This document shows, piece after piece, positions 16,742 to 25,502 of a DNA stretch of 64,000 bases. The notes beneath the pieces are model-generated. The model was not told the origin of the DNA. It saw only the letters and a program-made list of their open reading frames with translations, and searched no databases. The first letter of the stretch is position 1; every line of letters begins with the position of its first letter. The stretch is from an uncultured Acetatifactor sp. (GTDB lineage Bacteria; Bacillota; Clostridia; Lachnospirales; Lachnospiraceae), in assembly GCA_910583845.1 (NCBI GenBank), contig CAJUAB010000008.1, positions 1 through 64,000 of the forward strand. Direction: 5' to 3'. The translations under genes and the position numbers were made by a program.

Positions 16742-17503
16742 TTATTCCCCGTCTTCCGTCTCTGACAGATCTTCCACTGTCAGGTCACTGCCGTCATCAT
16801 AGAATTTCCTTCTGCCGCATCCTTTTTCCCCGCAGTTCATGCAGTCTTCACTACAGCCGGAGCCAATCTTCCGGGTGTCCTTCCCGGCTCTGGCCCCTCT
16901 GATCTTTACATAGTTCTGCAGGGCGCACAGGGCGGCCAGCACAAAGAAGGCCCCGGGCGCCAGCACAAAAATGCCTATGGGAGTAAAGGCCTGGGGCATA
17001 ATCCTGGCCCCGAATACCTTTCCCGTGCCCAGCACTTCCCGCACCGCGCCGATACAGGTCAGAGCCACGGTAAAGCCCAGTCCCATGCCGATCCCGTCGA
17101 ACAGGGAGACAACAGGGGGATTGGAGTACGCAAAGCTCTCCGCCCGTCCCAGAATAATGCAGTTTACCACGATCAGCGGGATATATACACCCAGCGCGTC
17201 GTTCAGAAAAGGCAGATACGCCTCCAGCAGCAGCTGCACCACCGTCACAAAGGAGGCAATGATCACAATGAAAGCCGGGATACGGACCTTTCCGGGAATT
17301 ATATTCCGAAGCAGCGAGATAATCAGGTTGCTCAGTGCCAATACCACCAAAGTGGTGGCTCCCATGCCAAAGCCGTTCATAGCCGATGTGGTCACTGCCA
17401 GCGTGGGGCACATACCCAGCATCAGCACAAAGGTCGGATTTTCCTTTATCAGACCGTTGACCAGTCTCTCCCCGGCACCGGTTCTGGAATTTGTTTTGCT
17501 CAT
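16742..17503 (-). CDS. rnfE: Rnf complex subunit RnfE with Cys-rich tail
   Basis: A 253-residue membrane subunit homologous to RnfA/NqrD. The core (about 14-200) has six hydrophobic segments with the typical LMLGMCPTLAVTTSA and VVNCIILGRAE elements, which supply the paired cysteines of the membrane Fe-S site. A C-terminal tail of about 50 residues is unusual: it contains CSEDCMNCGEKGC followed by an acidic stretch. Four cysteines in this spacing could bind a metal or Fe-S cluster. It begins immediately after the rnfG stop with one base between. Confidence 0.94.
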   Translation of the reverse strand: MSKTNSRTGAGERLVNGLIKENPTFVLMLGMCPTLAVTTSAMNGFGMGATTLVVLALSNLIISLLRNIIPGKVRIPAFIVIIASFVTVVQLLLEAYLPFLNDALGVYIPLIVVNCIILGRAESFAYSNPPVVSLFDGIGMGLGFTVALTCIGAVREVLGTGKVFGARIMPQAFTPIGIFVLAPGAFFVLAALCALQNYVKIRGARAGKDTRKIGSGCSEDCMNCGEKGCGRRKFYDDGSDLTVEDLSETEDGE

Positions 17504-17504
17504 G

Positions 17505-18143
17505 CTACATTCCTCCCTTCCGCAAATCCTGAACGAAGGCGCTGACGGCGCCGTTTACCGCATTGGTCACGGCCTTTGTGGTGATGGTGGCCCCGCTGAT
17601 GGCGTCAATCTCATTGTCCGACTGACTGCCGGTTTTTGTATAGGTAAAGCCCGTCGCCTGCTTTTCCGCAAACTGGGGAACCAGCACCTCTTCGGCGCGC
17701 ATACCCAGTCCCGGCGTCTCAGAGATTGTAAGGATGGATACTCCGTTTACTATACCATCATTTGTAATGCCTGCATACAGGGTAATATTGCCACCGTATC
17801 CCTCGCCGGACGTGGTCTCGATCACATAGCCCACCAGGCAATCCGCGCTGTCAAACGCCTGATAGACCGTGCCGATCTTCACCCCGTCTCCTGCCAGCTG
17901 CTGCGCCAGCGCCTCATTGGGGGTATAGGAAACTTCCTCAAATTTCTCCGCCTGGGCGAACACAGCCTGGCATGCCTCCCGGATCTTTCGCTCCTGCTGC
18001 TCTCTTCTGGGCTGGGCCGTCACCTGGTACACAAGGCCCAGCATCAGGCCGGAAATCAAAGTGATGGCAAAGAGAATCAGCGCGTCCCTCATCATGTTTT
18101 TCATGTCCGTATTAGCGGCGCTTCCAACTCTATTTTCTTCCAT
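17505..18143 (-). CDS. rnfG: Rnf complex subunit RnfG (covalent FMN)
   Basis: A 212-residue subunit with a single TM (about 24-43) and an extracytoplasmic FMN-binding domain. The flavinylation motif SGATITT near the C-terminus supplies the Thr that carries FMN through a phosphoester bond. The central GYGGNITLYAGI and ETPGLGMRAEE segments match the FMN-binding family. The chosen ATG has a perfect AAAGGAGGT ribosome site and overlaps the end of rnfD by 14 bases, so the two are coupled; the frame upstream of it is a shadow of rnfD. Flavinylation would need an ApbE-type transferase, which is not in this window. Confidence 0.95.
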   Translation of the reverse strand: MEENRVGSAANTDMKNMMRDALILFAITLISGLMLGLVYQVTAQPRREQQERKIREACQAVFAQAEKFEEVSYTPNEALAQQLAGDGVKIGTVYQAFDSADCLVGYVIETTSGEGYGGNITLYAGITNDGIVNGVSILTISETPGLGMRAEEVLVPQFAEKQATGFTYTKTGSQSDNEIDAISGATITTKAVTNAVNGAVSAFVQDLRKGGM

Positions 18144-19068
18144 GTCCCGCACCTCCTTTGCCAAAAGCCCTGGGCATGGTGACCTTCTCAATGAGGGGCA
18201 CCAGCAGATTGCCCAGTATGATCGCGTAGGACACACCCTCCGCGCCGGGGCCGAAAATCCGGAAAATGCCGGTCATAATACCCAGGAATACGCCGAAGAC
18301 ATACTGCCCCCGGGATGTGATGGGTCTGGTCACATAGTCGGTAGCCATAAAGAAGGCACCCAGCATCAGGCCGCCCCCCGCCAGCTGTGCGGACAGGTAC
18401 TGAAAGTCAAGTCCCCTGCCGCCGAAAAGCAGCACGAAAACCGCGAAACTCACAATGTAACTGCCGGGAATCCTTAAGTCGATCACCCCCAGCAGAATCA
18501 GCAGACAGGCTCCCGCCACGATGGCCACCATGGATGTCTCTCCGATGGTTCCGGCAGTGCGTCCGATGATCATATCCGTCACGTTCACTGCCTCCCCCGC
18601 TTTCAGCGCCGCAAGGGGAGTGGCCCCCGTGTAAGCGTCACAGGCAAAATCCGTCATCAGCGCCGGGAAGGAGATCAGCAGAAAGCATCTTGCGGCCAGC
18701 GCCGGATTCATGAAATTCTGCCCCAGTCCCCCAAAGAGCATCTTTACCACCAGAATGGCAAACACGCCGCCCAGCGCGCCGATCCACAGGGGAGCGCCCA
18801 CAGGCAGATTCATCGCCAGCAAAAGACCCGTCACCACCGCCGACAGATCCGTTATTGTCAGTTTTTTTCTATAGAGTCCGAACAGGAACTCCGTCAGCAC
18901 GGTGGAGGCCACCGTGATCAGAATATGTAGCAGCGCCCTTATGCCAAAATTATAGATACCAAATCCGGCGGCAGGCAGCAGGGCGAGCACTACAGCCATC
19001 ATGATGACGTTTGTAGTAACCTTGGACCGGATATGAGGATTGGATGATACTTTTAATTTTCTGTCCAT
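18130..19068 (-). CDS. rnfD: Rnf complex subunit RnfD
   Basis: A 312-residue polytopic subunit with about nine hydrophobic segments, homologous to NqrB. Its flavinylation motif is YTGATPLAALK near residue 155, where the Thr would carry covalent FMN. Opening residues NPHIRSKVTT are typical of the family. The ATG with GAGAGGCGG upstream was preferred to a longer frame that only shadows rnfC. It lies 62 bases after rnfC and overlaps rnfG by 14 bases. Confidence 0.95.
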   Translation of the reverse strand: MDRKLKVSSNPHIRSKVTTNVIMMAVVLALLPAAGFGIYNFGIRALLHILITVASTVLTEFLFGLYRKKLTITDLSAVVTGLLLAMNLPVGAPLWIGALGGVFAILVVKMLFGGLGQNFMNPALAARCFLLISFPALMTDFACDAYTGATPLAALKAGEAVNVTDMIIGRTAGTIGETSMVAIVAGACLLILLGVIDLRIPGSYIVSFAVFVLLFGGRGLDFQYLSAQLAGGGLMLGAFFMATDYVTRPITSRGQYVFGVFLGIMTGIFRIFGPGAEGVSYAIILGNLLVPLIEKVTMPRAFGKGGAGHGRK

Positions 19069-19130
19069 CTTTTCCGCCTCTCTTGTTTTATACTCATGCT
19101 TATTACATTTGCCGTTATGACGGCTCCGCA

Positions 19131-20447
19131 TTACTTTTTGCGCTTGGCCAGCTGGATCTTCCGCATGGATTTGATCTCCTGGGTAAGCGGTCTCCTGGCC
19201 GGACAGATGAAGCTGCAGCAGCCGCATTCACAGCATTCCATGCCATTGTTTTTTACAAAGGCTTCCTCGTCAAACCGTTCCGCGTAATCCGCCAGCCTGC
19301 TGGGCACTACCCTGCCGGGGCAGACATCCACACAGCGGCCGCAATTGATGCAGGGGCCCGGCTCCATGGCGGACACCTCGTCATGAGAGAGGCACAGCAG
19401 CGCCGTACTGGTTTTGGTGGTGGGCACATCCAGATCAAACATGGCAAAGCCCATCATGGGGCCGCCACAGACAATTTTTTCCGGCCTGCCCACAAAACCT
19501 CCCGCCTCCTCCACCAGTTCCCGGTAGTTCATGCCGATGCGTACCCGGTAATTCTGGGGATTTTTAATGGCGTCTCCCGTCACGGTGACAATGCGCTCCA
19601 GCAGAGGCCGGCCTTCCGTCACCGCCCGATATATGGCCACTATGGTGTCCACATTGTTCACCACGCAGCCCACGTCCGCAGGCAGCATGGATGAGTTGAT
19701 CTGTCTGCCGGTGGTGGCGTAGATCAGCGTCCGCTCCGCCCCCTGGGGATATTTGGTCTGCAAGGTCCTGACGCTGATGCGTTCCTCACCGCGCGCCAGT
19801 TCCTGCAATTTTCTGACGCAGTCCCGTTTGTTGTCCTCCACCGCCAGAATCCCTCTGGCATTGGGAAACAGGCGCAGGATAATCCTGAGCCCCCCGATCA
19901 GTTTCTCCGGCTCCTCAAGCATCCTGCGGTAATCGCTGGTCAGGTAGGGCTCACACTCCGCGCAGTTTGCGATGCAGTATTCAATTTTTTCGGGTTCCTT
20001 GGGGGAAAGTTTTACATATGTGGGGAAACCGGCTCCGCCCATACCCACGATTCCGGCCTCTTTGATACAATCAATGATCTGCTCCCGGCTCAAAGTCTCC
20101 CATGGACCCGGCGACTGCATCAAAACCTCCTCATACTGGTTGTCGTTTTCCACGACAATACTCATTACGCTGTCTCCGGTCACTACCCGCCTGGGCTCAA
20201 TGGCTTTGACCGTGCCTGACACGGAGGCATAGACGGGAGCAGACACAAATCCCGCCTGCTGCGCAATCTTCTGCCCCACCAGCACCCGGTCTCCCTTCTT
20301 CACGACAGGAACCGCCGGAGCGCCGATATGCTGGGATACCGGATAGACCAGGTCCCCTTTGGGCAGCACGGAAACAATGGGCTTGTCCTTGGACAGGTCC
20401 TTGCCGTCATATGGGTGTATGCCACCCATAAAAGTCAACTTTCGCAT
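19131..20447 (-). CDS. rnfC: Rnf complex subunit RnfC
   Basis: The soluble NADH-binding subunit and first gene of the operon, 438 residues long. The N-terminal GGIHPYDGKDLSKD is typical of RnfC. The flavin/NADH-binding domain includes VGMGGAGFPTYVKLSP and CAECEPYLTSDYR. Two C-terminal 4Fe-4S motifs are present: CINCGRCVDVCP and CCECGCCSFICP. The complex couples ferredoxin oxidation and NAD+ reduction to Na+ or H+ export. A possible promoter lies about 50-80 bases upstream. Confidence 0.95.
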   Translation of the reverse strand: MRKLTFMGGIHPYDGKDLSKDKPIVSVLPKGDLVYPVSQHIGAPAVPVVKKGDRVLVGQKIAQQAGFVSAPVYASVSGTVKAIEPRRVVTGDSVMSIVVENDNQYEEVLMQSPGPWETLSREQIIDCIKEAGIVGMGGAGFPTYVKLSPKEPEKIEYCIANCAECEPYLTSDYRRMLEEPEKLIGGLRIILRLFPNARGILAVEDNKRDCVRKLQELARGEERISVRTLQTKYPQGAERTLIYATTGRQINSSMLPADVGCVVNNVDTIVAIYRAVTEGRPLLERIVTVTGDAIKNPQNYRVRIGMNYRELVEEAGGFVGRPEKIVCGGPMMGFAMFDLDVPTTKTSTALLCLSHDEVSAMEPGPCINCGRCVDVCPGRVVPSRLADYAERFDEEAFVKNNGMECCECGCCSFICPARRPLTQEIKSMRKIQLAKRKK

Positions 20448-20498
20448 ACTCTTTTCCTACCTTCCGACTTTTTATGACATAGCTTGTCGAATCTGCTT

Positions 20499-20544
20499 CT
20501 CATACTAATATACTATTTTTTTTACAAAAATACTACAGTATTTT
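20499..20544 (-). promoter_or_regulatory. Possible rnf promoter with adjacent palindrome
   Basis: On the minus strand TTGTAA (20522-20527) and TATGAG (20499-20504) are spaced by 17 bases. Immediately upstream is a perfect 8-base inverted repeat, AAAATACT and AGTATTTT around two bases (20527-20544), touching the -35. It lies in the divergent region between rnfC and the exonuclease gene and could serve both. The -10 is weak. Confidence 0.4.
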
Positions 20545-20598
20545 CAAAATTTGTGGTAAGATATAGGTACTACCAAAAGTGAAATATGTGGAGGCCCT

Positions 20599-21702
20599 AT
20601 GAAGACAGAAGATGCCATAATGGAAAACCTTGTAATCAATTATCCCCTGGAAAATCTGGCTCCCCTGGAGCAGATTCTCTTTCTGGATATAGAGACCACC
20701 GGCTTTACCGCCCGCACATCCTATCTGTACCTGATCGGCTGTGCCTATTACAGGGAGGGCCGCTGGCGTACCCGGCAGTGGTTTGCCCAGAGTTATGTGG
20801 AAGAGCTGGAGATTATAAACGCGTTCTTTGAGTTTGCCGCTTCCTATAAGTATCTGATTCACTTTAACGGCAACAATTTTGACCTGCCTTTTATACAGCA
20901 GAAATGCGAGCAGCTCCGTCTGTCCTACAGCTTTGAGTCCTTTGAAGGGCTGGACATCTACAAGAGAGTCAGCTGCTATAAATATTTTTTGAAGCTGCCC
21001 AACTGTAAGCAGAAAACCATTGAAAAATTTCTGGGTATCCAACGGGAGGACGCCTTCTCCGGCGGAGAGTTGATCGGTGTGTACCACGACTATGTGAAGC
21101 AGCCTTCCGAGTTCGCGGAAAAATCGCTGTTTCTGCACAATGCGGACGACTTACAGGGTATGCTGCGGATTCTGCCCATTCTGGCCTATTATGATCTTTT
21201 TGAGGGTAATGTGAAAGCCCGCAAAGTGCAGGCCAACTCTTATAAAGATGTAAATGGAAACCGGCGGCAGGAGCTGGTGATGACACTCACTCTGCCCTGT
21301 ACCCTCCCGGTAAATGTCTCCGCCTCCGCCAACTATTGCTATTTTAAGGGAAACGGAACGGAAGCGCAGCTCCGGGTACCCATCTATGAGGAAGAGATGA
21401 AGTATTTCTACACCAATTACAGAGATTACTACTACCTGCCCACCGAGGATGTGGCTCTGCACAGGTCCGTGGCATCTTTCGTGGATCATGAACACCGCGT
21501 GGCCGCCACCGCCGCCACCTGCTACACGCGAAAATATTCCTGCTATCTGCCTCAATGGGATGTGTTGATTGAGCCCTTTTTCAAGCGCGACTATAAGAGC
21601 CGGGAACTCTTTTTTGAACTCACAGATGAAATGAAGAAAAACCGCCCGGCATTTACAAGCTATGCCAATCACATACTGGCCATGATGGCCTCCACCTATT
21701 GA
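20599..21702 (+). CDS. YprB-like 3'-5' exonuclease (RNase H-like fold)
   Basis: A 367-residue protein with a DnaQ-type exonuclease domain at about 25-190. Motif I is FLDIETTGFT, motif II is HFNGNNFDLPFI and motif III is HNADDLQGM, which together carry the acidic metal-binding residues. This matches the ribonuclease H-like family typified by Bacillus YprB. The rest (about 195-367) is less conserved. The start has GGAGG four bases upstream. It is a single-gene transcript divergent from rnf and closed by a strong hairpin. The nucleic-acid substrate is unknown. Confidence 0.85.
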   Translation: MKTEDAIMENLVINYPLENLAPLEQILFLDIETTGFTARTSYLYLIGCAYYREGRWRTRQWFAQSYVEELEIINAFFEFAASYKYLIHFNGNNFDLPFIQQKCEQLRLSYSFESFEGLDIYKRVSCYKYFLKLPNCKQKTIEKFLGIQREDAFSGGELIGVYHDYVKQPSEFAEKSLFLHNADDLQGMLRILPILAYYDLFEGNVKARKVQANSYKDVNGNRRQELVMTLTLPCTLPVNVSASANYCYFKGNGTEAQLRVPIYEEEMKYFYTNYRDYYYLPTEDVALHRSVASFVDHEHRVAATAATCYTRKYSCYLPQWDVLIEPFFKRDYKSRELFFELTDEMKKNRPAFTSYANHILAMMASTY

Positions 21703-21761
21703 TCCGGCTTCAAAACCTTTGCCTGTTATAAAGTGCTGATTTCATTGTTAAAGGTGCTGAT

Positions 21762-21794
21762 AAAGTCCCATGGAAATATTTCCATGGGACTTTT
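21762..21794. terminator. Bidirectional terminator between exonuclease and cheR
   Basis: AAAGTCCCATGGAAAT is followed at once by its complement, making a long perfect stem, with T-rich flanks on both strands. It sits between two convergent genes. A near-repeat of AAAGTGCTGAT precedes it (about 21730-21761). Confidence 0.85.
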
Positions 21795-21912
21795 CATGAA
21801 TGATGTTGAAATTTCTTCTTCAGACTTTGGTTAAACACATATGGCCAACGCGTGTTCGAAAATATATTTTTCGCATATGCACACTCCGCTTCCTATGATA
21901 TTTGTACCAAAT

Positions 21913-22692
21913 TCAGACAGACCGCTCATAAAAGAAAGAACTCTTTCTGGTATACCCCAGATCCTTGTAATTGATAATCTGTTCCGTGCTGCCGATAAAC
22001 AGAATACCACCCATTTTTAAGCTCTTCTGAAACCTTGCAAAAACTTCGTCCTTGGCTTCCTCCGTAAAATAGATCAGCACATTCCGGCATACGATCAGGT
22101 GGCAATCGTTGGGATAAGTATCTTTCAGCAAATTATGTTCTTTGAACTCCACCCGCGATTTGATCTCATCAGAAATCTTATAGGACGGCCCCACCTGCGT
22201 GAAATATTTCTTTTTCAGATCAGCCGGGACAGCCGCAATACTTCTGTCCGCGTACAGTCCCACCTTTGCTTTGGCGATCACCTGTTTATCCAGGTCAGTG
22301 GCGATAATATGAATCTGGCTCAGCGGCATATGTCTGGACAGAGCCATCACCAGGGAATATGGCTCGTCGCCTGTAGAACAGGCGGCGCTCCATATCTTCA
22401 GATTCTTGCCGAATTTGCTGACCAACTCAGGGATAATCTGCTCGTCAATGATCTTCCACTGTTCCGGATTACGGTAAAACTCGGACACATTAATTGTAAT
22501 ATAATTGACAAACTCCTCAAACAGAGCCTTATCCCCTTTAAGCGCCTGCACGTATTTGTCATAGCCCTTGATGCCATGTTTGTCAATCAGTGTGTCAATC
22601 CGCCGCTTCATCTGGCGCTCCTTATAAGCGTTCAGATCTATCGAAGTCAGATTGAATATCTGTTGTTTCAAATATCCATAATCATAATCCAT
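21913..22692 (-). CDS. cheR: CheR-type methyltransferase
   Basis: A 259-residue SAM-dependent methyltransferase that esterifies glutamates on chemoreceptors. The N-terminal all-helical CheR domain (about 5-75) includes YKERQMKRRI and TINVSEFYRNPEQW. The catalytic domain has SAM-binding motif WSAACSTGDEPYSLVM and downstream ICRNVLIYF. No other chemotaxis gene is visible; it is the last gene after rpsA. The start is uncertain: an ATG at 22692 has a distant AAGG, and a GTG at 22704 is too close to it. It may work with receptors encoded elsewhere or have a non-chemotaxis role. Confidence 0.85.
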   Translation of the reverse strand: MDYDYGYLKQQIFNLTSIDLNAYKERQMKRRIDTLIDKHGIKGYDKYVQALKGDKALFEEFVNYITINVSEFYRNPEQWKIIDEQIIPELVSKFGKNLKIWSAACSTGDEPYSLVMALSRHMPLSQIHIIATDLDKQVIAKAKVGLYADRSIAAVPADLKKKYFTQVGPSYKISDEIKSRVEFKEHNLLKDTYPNDCHLIVCRNVLIYFTEEAKDEVFARFQKSLKMGGILFIGSTEQIINYKDLGYTRKSSFFYERSV

Positions 22693-22768
22693 CGCACTTG
22701 CCACACCTTACTTTTTTGTATCAGCCAACATGGTTCCACTCTGACGAAAACCGGAGTTCTGGTGCTTC

Positions 22769-23905
22769 TCAGTCCTCGTTCTCCGCAGCAATCACCGCGT
22801 CAATATCCACGGAAACAACATCCGCATCGCTGTCCTCTTCCCTCGCCAGGTCGGGAGCGCTGAGAGCTTTGATGCTGAGAGAGATCTTCCTGTCCGCCTC
22901 ATTGAAGTCTACAATCTTGGCGGTCACTTCCTCGCCTACGCTGAGTACATCGGAAGGCTTGTCAATATGCTCCTTGGAGATCTGAGATACATGCAGCAGG
23001 GCGTCCACGCCGGGCTCCAGCTCTACAAAGGCACCGAAATCCGTCATTCTGGCCACTCTGCCGGTCACAACATTGCCCACGGCAAACTTGTCAGCCGCAT
23101 CCTTCCAGGGATTGGCATCGTCAAACTTCAGGGACAGGGCAATCTTGTTGCCGTTGATCTCCTTGATCAGAACCGTCAGCTGCTGTCCCACCTTGAATAC
23201 TTTCTTGGGATGCTCCACTCTGCCCCAGGACATCTCGGAGATATGCAGCAGTCCGTCCGCACCTCCCAGGTCAACGAACGCGCCGAAATCGGTAACGTTC
23301 TTCACGACACCGTCCACAATATCGCCCTCGTGTATTCTCGCGAACAGCTCCTTCTGTAATTCTGCCTTCTGCGCCGCAATCAGCTGTCTGCGGTCTCCGA
23401 TATACCTTCTCCTCTTGGGATTGTACTCGCTGATCACAAACTCAATCTCCTGACCCGCGTATTTGGTCAGATCCTTCTCATAGGTGTCGGAAACCAGGCT
23501 GGCGGGAATAAAGATCCTCACTTCGTCAACTACTACGCTGAGACCCCCTTCCAGTACCTGCGTCACGGTCGCCTTCAACACTTCCCTGTTATTATATGCT
23601 TCCTCTATGCGCTTGTTGCCTCTGTCCGCCGCCAGACGCTTGTAGGTCAGGACCACCTGTCCCTCCCCGTCATTCACTTTCAGAATCTTGACCTCCATGG
23701 TGTCTCCAACCTTAGCAACAGTGGTAAGATCCAGGCTCTGGTCATTGGAGTATTCGCTCTTGGTGAGAATACCGTCTGACTTGTATCCGATGTTGAGAAC
23801 GATCTCGTCCGGCTTCACATCGATGACAGTGCCTTCAACTACCTCTCCTGCATGTATTGTTTTGAATGATTCTTCCAGCATTTGTTCAAAAGTTAATTCT
23901 GACAT
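22769..23905 (-). CDS. rpsA: S1-domain RNA-binding protein (RpsA-like)
   Basis: A 378-residue protein with four S1 motifs, at about 16-88, 102-168, 188-258 and 275-345. The last two are the best conserved (VTDFGAFVDLGGADGLLHIS and MTDFGAFVELEPGVDALLHV). Firmicutes proteins of this size are called ribosomal protein S1 or S1-like, and bind mRNA on the 30S subunit. The start lies inside the 3' end of ispH with a 20-base out-of-frame overlap, and its ribosome site (GAGGAGG) is within ispH. Many clostridia have ispH and S1 fused in one polypeptide; here they are separate frames. Confidence 0.9.
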   Translation of the reverse strand: MSELTFEQMLEESFKTIHAGEVVEGTVIDVKPDEIVLNIGYKSDGILTKSEYSNDQSLDLTTVAKVGDTMEVKILKVNDGEGQVVLTYKRLAADRGNKRIEEAYNNREVLKATVTQVLEGGLSVVVDEVRIFIPASLVSDTYEKDLTKYAGQEIEFVISEYNPKRRRYIGDRRQLIAAQKAELQKELFARIHEGDIVDGVVKNVTDFGAFVDLGGADGLLHISEMSWGRVEHPKKVFKVGQQLTVLIKEINGNKIALSLKFDDANPWKDAADKFAVGNVVTGRVARMTDFGAFVELEPGVDALLHVSQISKEHIDKPSDVLSVGEEVTAKIVDFNEADRKISLSIKALSAPDLAREEDSDADVVSVDIDAVIAAENED

Positions 23906-24761
23906 AATTTTGAACCTCCTCTATTAATTTATTTGGGGTGGAAGCCCCTGCAGTAATGCCCACCAGTCGAGCTGATTTAGGTAGTTCTAAATGCAAGTCA
24001 TCCAGTGTCTGTATAAAATAGGTATTATCACACACTTCCCGGCAGATCTCATATAGCTTTGTGGCATTGGAACTGTGTTTACCTCCTATTACAATCATTG
24101 CGTCAGCATTCGCTGCTACTTCCCGTGTCTCCCTCTGCCTGTCCTCTGTCGCGTTGCAGATGGTATTCACAATACTTACATTGTAACCTTTTTTCTTAAG
24201 AATTTCAACTATAGTTTGAAATTTATTGTAATTAAATGTCGTTTGAGCCACTACAACCAGCTTTTTCCCCTCCGGAGGCACATATTTTTCGGCTTCTTCC
24301 AGGGTTTCAAGCACATCCACCGGGCCGTTGCACCATCCCACGATCCCCTGGATCTCGGGATGCTCGGGGCTACCCACCACAAGAATGTGTTCGCCCCTGC
24401 TGCTTTTTTCTTCCACCGTCCTGTGAATCCGTTTGACAAAGGGGCATGTGGTGTCAATTACCTCCCAGCCCTTCTGTTCCATGTACTGCTGCACTTCTCG
24501 GGGTACGCCGTGGGCTCTGATGATCACCGTGGCCTCCCTGCGGGCTGCGGGGCTGTCCCGGTCCGCCAGCCGCTCCAGCTCCCGGCGGTTCTCAATGACG
24601 CGCACCCCCTGGTCCGTCAGTTCCTTCACCACTTCCTCGTTGTTCACGATAGGACCATAGGTATATATAGTTTTCCCCGTTTGTATCTGCTCATACACGA
24701 TATCCACCGCGCGTTTCACGCCAAAGCAGAAACCCGCGCCGGCCACCAGTCTGATCTCCAT
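23886..24761 (-). CDS. ispH: 4-hydroxy-3-methylbut-2-enyl diphosphate reductase
   Basis: The last enzyme of the non-mevalonate isoprenoid pathway, producing IPP and DMAPP. It has 291 residues. The three cluster-binding cysteines are in AGFCFGVKRAVD, TTCPFVKR and NTICNAT, and the substrate motif GGKHSSNATKL is intact. It starts six bases after the cmk stop and overlaps rpsA by 20 bases in the +1 frame. The final codons AAC TTT TGA contain a run of four T before the stop, which could permit slippage into rpsA (see findings). Confidence 0.96.
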   Translation of the reverse strand: MEIRLVAGAGFCFGVKRAVDIVYEQIQTGKTIYTYGPIVNNEEVVKELTDQGVRVIENRRELERLADRDSPAARREATVIIRAHGVPREVQQYMEQKGWEVIDTTCPFVKRIHRTVEEKSSRGEHILVVGSPEHPEIQGIVGWCNGPVDVLETLEEAEKYVPPEGKKLVVVAQTTFNYNKFQTIVEILKKKGYNVSIVNTICNATEDRQRETREVAANADAMIVIGGKHSSNATKLYEICREVCDNTYFIQTLDDLHLELPKSARLVGITAGASTPNKLIEEVQNYVRINF

Positions 24762-24767
24762 CCGGCT

Positions 24768-25436
24768 TCAGCCCTCCTGTCTCCCGCAAAGTTCCAGGAT
24801 TCTGTCAATGACCTGGTCCGGAGTCATATCTGAGCTGTCCACCAGCACGGCGTCCTCAGCCTGGCGCAAAGGGTTGGCTTCCCGGTGCATATCCCGATAA
24901 TCCCTCTCCTCCATGTCCGCCTGAATCCGGGCCAGATCACATGTCTGTCCCCTGGCGGCCAGCTCGTCACAGCGGCGTCTGGCACGGACGGCGCTGCTGG
25001 CGGTGAGATAAATTTTCACGTCCGCGTCCGGCAGAACGCAGGTGCCGATATCACGGCCGTCCATAATACAGTCCTCCCGGGCGGCAAGCTCCTTCTGCAA
25101 AGCAATGATGCGACTGCGCACAGCGGGCAGCGCGCTGACCTGTGAGGTGACCTTCCCCACCTCCTCCGTGCGGATACAGGCGTTGACATTCTCCCCGTTC
25201 AGGCAGACCACCTGTGCTCCGTCCTCGTATTTCAGAGTGATAACGGCATTGTCACAGCCTGCGATCACGGCCCGCTCGTCCCCGGGATCAATTCCCTGTC
25301 GCAGGATATGCAGACCTATTGCCCTGTACATCGCTCCCGTATCCACATAGATGATGCCAAGTCTTTTCGCCACGGCCCTGGCAATGGTGCTTTTTCCGGC
25401 TCCCGCCGGGCCGTCCACAGCAATATTATAACTCAT
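24768..25436 (-). CDS. cmk: Cytidylate kinase
   Basis: Phosphorylates CMP and dCMP using ATP. It has 222 residues, normal for the bacterial enzyme. P-loop GPAGAGKST is at about 9-17, followed by VDTGAMYRAIG. The MDGRDIGTCVLPDADVK segment forms the CMP site, and the lid carries RRRCDEL. The C-terminal DRILELC helix completes the fold. It lies in the order cmk-ispH-rpsA common in clostridia. A duplicated 16-base element lies between it and the upstream flavoprotein gene. Confidence 0.96.
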   Translation of the reverse strand: MSYNIAVDGPAGAGKSTIARAVAKRLGIIYVDTGAMYRAIGLHILRQGIDPGDERAVIAGCDNAVITLKYEDGAQVVCLNGENVNACIRTEEVGKVTSQVSALPAVRSRIIALQKELAAREDCIMDGRDIGTCVLPDADVKIYLTASSAVRARRRCDELAARGQTCDLARIQADMEERDYRDMHREANPLRQAEDAVLVDSSDMTPDQVIDRILELCGRQEG

Positions 25437-25455
25437 ATGAAAGTTCCTTTCTTAT

Positions 25456-25487
25456 TTAGAGTACCGCCTCTTTAGAGTACCGCCTCT
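25456..25487. repeat. Short tandem repeat upstream of cmk
   Basis: TTTAGAGTACCGCCTC occurs twice in tandem with a 16-base period, in the gap between the flavoprotein stop and the cmk ribosome site. It is probably a local slippage or duplication product; no function is evident. Confidence 0.7.
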
Positions 25488-25502
25488 TCTTTCCGGTGCC
25501 CT

